64,000 nt of DNA from Corallium rubrum (Eukaryota > Cnidaria > Anthozoa > Scleralcyonacea > Coralliidae). A program made the translations under genes and the position numbers. Numbering within the stretch: the first letter of the stretch is position 1; every line of letters starts with the position of its first letter. Below, in pieces: positions 61,790 through 64,000 of this stretch. The stretch spans positions 636,001 to 700,000 of the forward strand of contig OZ036016.1 of assembly GCA_964035015.1 (NCBI GenBank), given 5' to 3'. The notes under the pieces were generated by a model. That model ran no database searches. It worked only from the letters and a program-made list of their open reading frames with translations, and was not told the origin of the DNA.

Positions 61790-62230
61790 CACCGTGACAA
61801 GCCAGACAAAGTCATCGCGGCCATTTCTCGAATCTGTTTATCGTGTACGTTTCTGTGACCAATTCATTCGTTTAATCATTTATTATGTCGCAAAATCAAA
61901 CCATAGAAGGATTTTTCGAAACTGCTTTGTTATTGACGCATTTCGGCTATGAGTCTTTGAAACCAGAACAAACGACGTGCATTCGAAAGCTCGCTGTTGT
62001 CTGTTGACAGTGTACGAAATTGTTATTAAGTCATCGATCGACATTTAAACGATGTGTTTTAATTTTGTTTTTGGACACGTGATCTCGAAGAAACGGGAGA
62101 GAACTAGAGTCTTTGTGAGAATCGTTGTTCGTAAGAGTGTGAGTCAGAATTAAATAAATTTTATAAAAACGTGAGTAACTTTGGTGTCAGTGGGAGCGAC
62201 GAGGCGACAGGACATATTCCCCACACCAAA
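61790..62230 (+). repeat. Probable 5' LTR of a BEL/Pao element (left edge uncertain)
   Basis: It lies directly left of the primer site. It contains ATTAAATAAATTTT as polyadenylation signal and ends near CCCCACACCAAA. The 3' LTR is outside the window, so the left boundary cannot be fixed. Confidence 0.5.
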
Positions 62231-62233
62231 AGG

Positions 62234-62250
62234 TGGCGACCCCGGCAGGA
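62234..62250 (+). promoter_or_regulatory. Primer-binding site of the BEL/Pao element
   Basis: TGGCGACCCCGGCAGGA, starting with TGG. It differs at one or two positions from the site of the gypsy element at 42349. Confidence 0.7.
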
Positions 62251-62338
62251 TATGGATATTAAAACACCGTACACAAACATATTATTTTTGGAATAATTGA
62301 GAACAACGTAAACAAGACTACAAGAGAAACACGAAGGG

Positions 62339-64000
62339 ATGGCGAGCGAGGAATGTTTCGAGAAGGAGCTAAGGAAGGCTACATTTCATGTCGAAAACAT
62401 GACCGAGGTATTACAAACAAGCGAGAAGGAAGACGTAATGCTGGCATACGAGAGATTGTGCGAGATATACAAAACTTTGGAAAGCTCAATAACTGCTATT
62501 ACAGACGCCATGTTGGATGACGACAAACCCTTGGACGAAGTCAGGAATTGGAAAAAAAGCAAAACCGATGAGGTAAAGAGTATTCGTGAGTTTAGGAACG
62601 AACTGAGAGAAAGGCTAACTGAAATCAACGAGCGAGAGCGACAAAAGGAACACGAAAGAGAATTACATCAACAGAAAGTTATGTTCGAAGAACAAGCAAA
62701 GATAAACCGAGAGCAACAGAAGCTAAGTGAAGAGGCTAGAGCGCGTCAGCAACAACAAGAAGAAGAATGGTTCCAGCGAAAGCTAGAACTCGAGCTAGAA
62801 TTAGCGAAAAAGAAATCTGAGGAAATTGCCAACAAACCACAATCTGTTAAACTACAAAAATACACAATAACCTCCTTTGAAGGTGATTATAAAGACTGGC
62901 TGAGGTTCTGGAACCAATTTACGGTGGAAGTAGATAACTCTGGAATACCAAAGATCAGCAAATTCAACTATTTACTCGAGTTAGTGAAAGGGAAGCCAAA
63001 AGAACACATACTTGGATTACCACACACTGAAGATGGCTATGAAGAAGCAAAGAGGACCCTTGAAGCCACTTATGGAAAGGACTTCAAAGTTCATAAAGCA
63101 CTGATAAAAGAATTGGAATCACTACCAGCTGTCACAAGTACACACAAGGTAAAAGAAATCCATGCTTTCTACAATACTCTTGCAAGGACAGTGAGAACAT
63201 TGACCACAATGAATAAGCTTGAGAGTGCACAGAGTTTTGTCTACAGCATCATCGACAAACTGGGGCCTGTTAGAGAAGCACTGACACAGAAGGATGACAA
63301 ATGGGAAGAATGGGGCCTGAAGGAACTGGTTGAAAACCTGAGGAAGTACACAGAAAGAAATCCTTTACCACCAACATATAGTGAAGAGCCAGAGGGACAC
63401 AAAAGACCTCCTAGAGATGGGTTTCATGACAGGAAAGGTAGGGACAAAATGCTGATGGCAAGTTCTTTCAATCAATCAAACCGTAAACCGCAAGCCTGTA
63501 CTTATTGTGGTCTGAGTAATCATCGTAGCACTGATTGTACCAAGGTTCTGGATATTGCTTCAAGAAGGGAGATATTACAGCATAAGAAACTGTGTTATAA
63601 CTGTACTGGTCATGGACATATGGCCTCAAGATGTAGATCTCGAGGGTGTAGCAAGTGTAATGGAAGACACCACACATCCTTATGTGACTCAGCCTTATCT
63701 GGTCGACTTCCAAGCTCAACAGTTGGATCTGAACATGCCTCAAGAAAAAACCTTGGCACTCAACCTCCAAGCACAACATTTGATTCCAAACAGATTCCAG
63801 AAAGAAACCTTGGTGCTCGTGATGTCAACACAACTATCCATGCAGCCGTCATAGCCAAGGTCAATGGAGTGCAAGCAAGAATAATGATGGACACTGGGGC
63901 TGGTAGTGCCTACATTTGTACCAACCTGATTACCGCTATTAATCTTGATCCAAGTCGAGTTGAAAGAAGGATTATTGAACAGATGTATGGGACGGTTGAT
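62339..64000 (+). CDS. BEL/Pao gag-pol, 5' part, open to the window edge
   Basis: The frame starts at ATG 62339 and stays open for 554 codons, to the last base. Residues 1-165 are highly charged, with a long Gln/Glu/Arg coiled coil. A gag-like domain of the DUF1759 type follows (about 175-320), with GDYKDWLRFWNQF at its start. Three zinc knuckles come next: CTYCGLSNHRSTDC at residue 387, CYNCTGHGHMASRC at 420 and a CSKCNGRHHTSLC form near 436. A retropepsin-like domain (DUF1758 type) begins, with MMDTGAGSAYI at 516-526. RT, RNase H and integrase would lie beyond the edge. No damage is visible, so the element may be young or active. Confidence 0.92.
   Translation, partial: MASEECFEKELRKATFHVENMTEVLQTSEKEDVMLAYERLCEIYKTLESSITAITDAMLDDDKPLDEVRNWKKSKTDEVKSIREFRNELRERLTEINERERQKEHERELHQQKVMFEEQAKINREQQKLSEEARARQQQQEEEWFQRKLELELELAKKKSEEIANKPQSVKLQKYTITSFEGDYKDWLRFWNQFTVEVDNSGIPKISKFNYLLELVKGKPKEHILGLPHTEDGYEEAKRTLEATYGKDFKVHKALIKELESLPAVTSTHKVKEIHAFYNTLARTVRTLTTMNKLESAQSFVYSIIDKLGPVREALTQKDDKWEEWGLKELVENLRKYTERNPLPPTYSEEPEGHKRPPRDGFHDRKGRDKMLMASSFNQSNRKPQACTYCGLSNHRSTDCTKVLDIASRREILQHKKLCYNCTGHGHMASRCRSRGCSKCNGRHHTSLCDSALSGRLPSSTVGSEHASRKNLGTQPPSTTFDSKQIPERNLGARDVNTTIHAAVIAKVNGVQARIMMDTGAGSAYICTNLITAINLDPSRVERRIIEQMYGTVD

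Overview
The window looks like animal nuclear DNA from a cnidarian, most likely a stony coral or sea anemone. It is AT-rich and intron-rich. It is packed with the repeat classes typical of those genomes: Penelope-like elements with hammerhead-type ribozyme cores, CR1/L2-like and R4/Dong-like LINEs, Ty3/gypsy and BEL/Pao elements, hAT, MULE and Harbinger-like MITEs, a 5S-derived SINE, and long TA, AAT and pentanucleotide microsatellites. The species call is inference; no host ribosomal RNA gene or barcode gene is present.

One host gene can be followed across most of the window on the minus strand. Nine coding exons with consensus splice sites run from an ATG at 57791 to a splice donor at 1079, beyond which the gene leaves the window. 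In order they are: exon 1 (57791-57662) and exon 2 (57563-57177), ankyrin repeats; exon 3 (34084-33932), a small helical segment; exon 4 (19737-17326), a complete Roc GTPase plus COR unit; exons 5 to 8 (16506-16438, 15125-15021, 11486-11427, 6711-6652), short polar linkers; and exon 9 (1723-1080), an Arg/Glu/Asp/Ser-rich 24-residue tandem repeat. Every internal junction fits phase 1, so the reading frame stays open when the exons are joined. The one exception is exon 9, which is one base short of that frame. The proposed product is an ankyrin-Roc-COR (ROCO family) protein, a likely intracellular signalling GTPase. The join of exon 2 to exon 3, and of exon 8 to exon 9, is the least certain part.

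The introns are almost entirely mobile DNA. Intron 2 (about 23 kb, 34085-57176) holds a MITE with a tRNA-like core, an inverted SINE pair, two decayed Ty3/gypsy copies, a transposon-split partial copy of exon 4, a dimeric 39+36 bp satellite, two hAT elements, a composite inverted-repeat element, and a minus-strand Penelope copy. Intron 3 (about 14 kb, 19738-33931) holds a 5S-derived SINE, a nearly complete minus-strand LINE, a minus-strand Ty3/gypsy copy, and a 2.5 kb element with a 9 bp target duplication. The introns between 17325 and 1723 hold the Penelope copies, an R4/Dong-like REL-endonuclease LINE flanked by AAT repeats, long-TIR elements and several MITEs. A hAT element lies between the presumed promoter (about 58470-58495) and the start codon.

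Right of the gene, 58500-64000 holds a G-rich repeat, a minus-strand LINE 3' end abutting a G4-prone minisatellite, and the 5' end of an apparently intact BEL/Pao retrotransposon. Its gag-pol reading frame is open from 62339 to the window edge. Stretches without an entry of their own are described as anonymous non-coding sequence.
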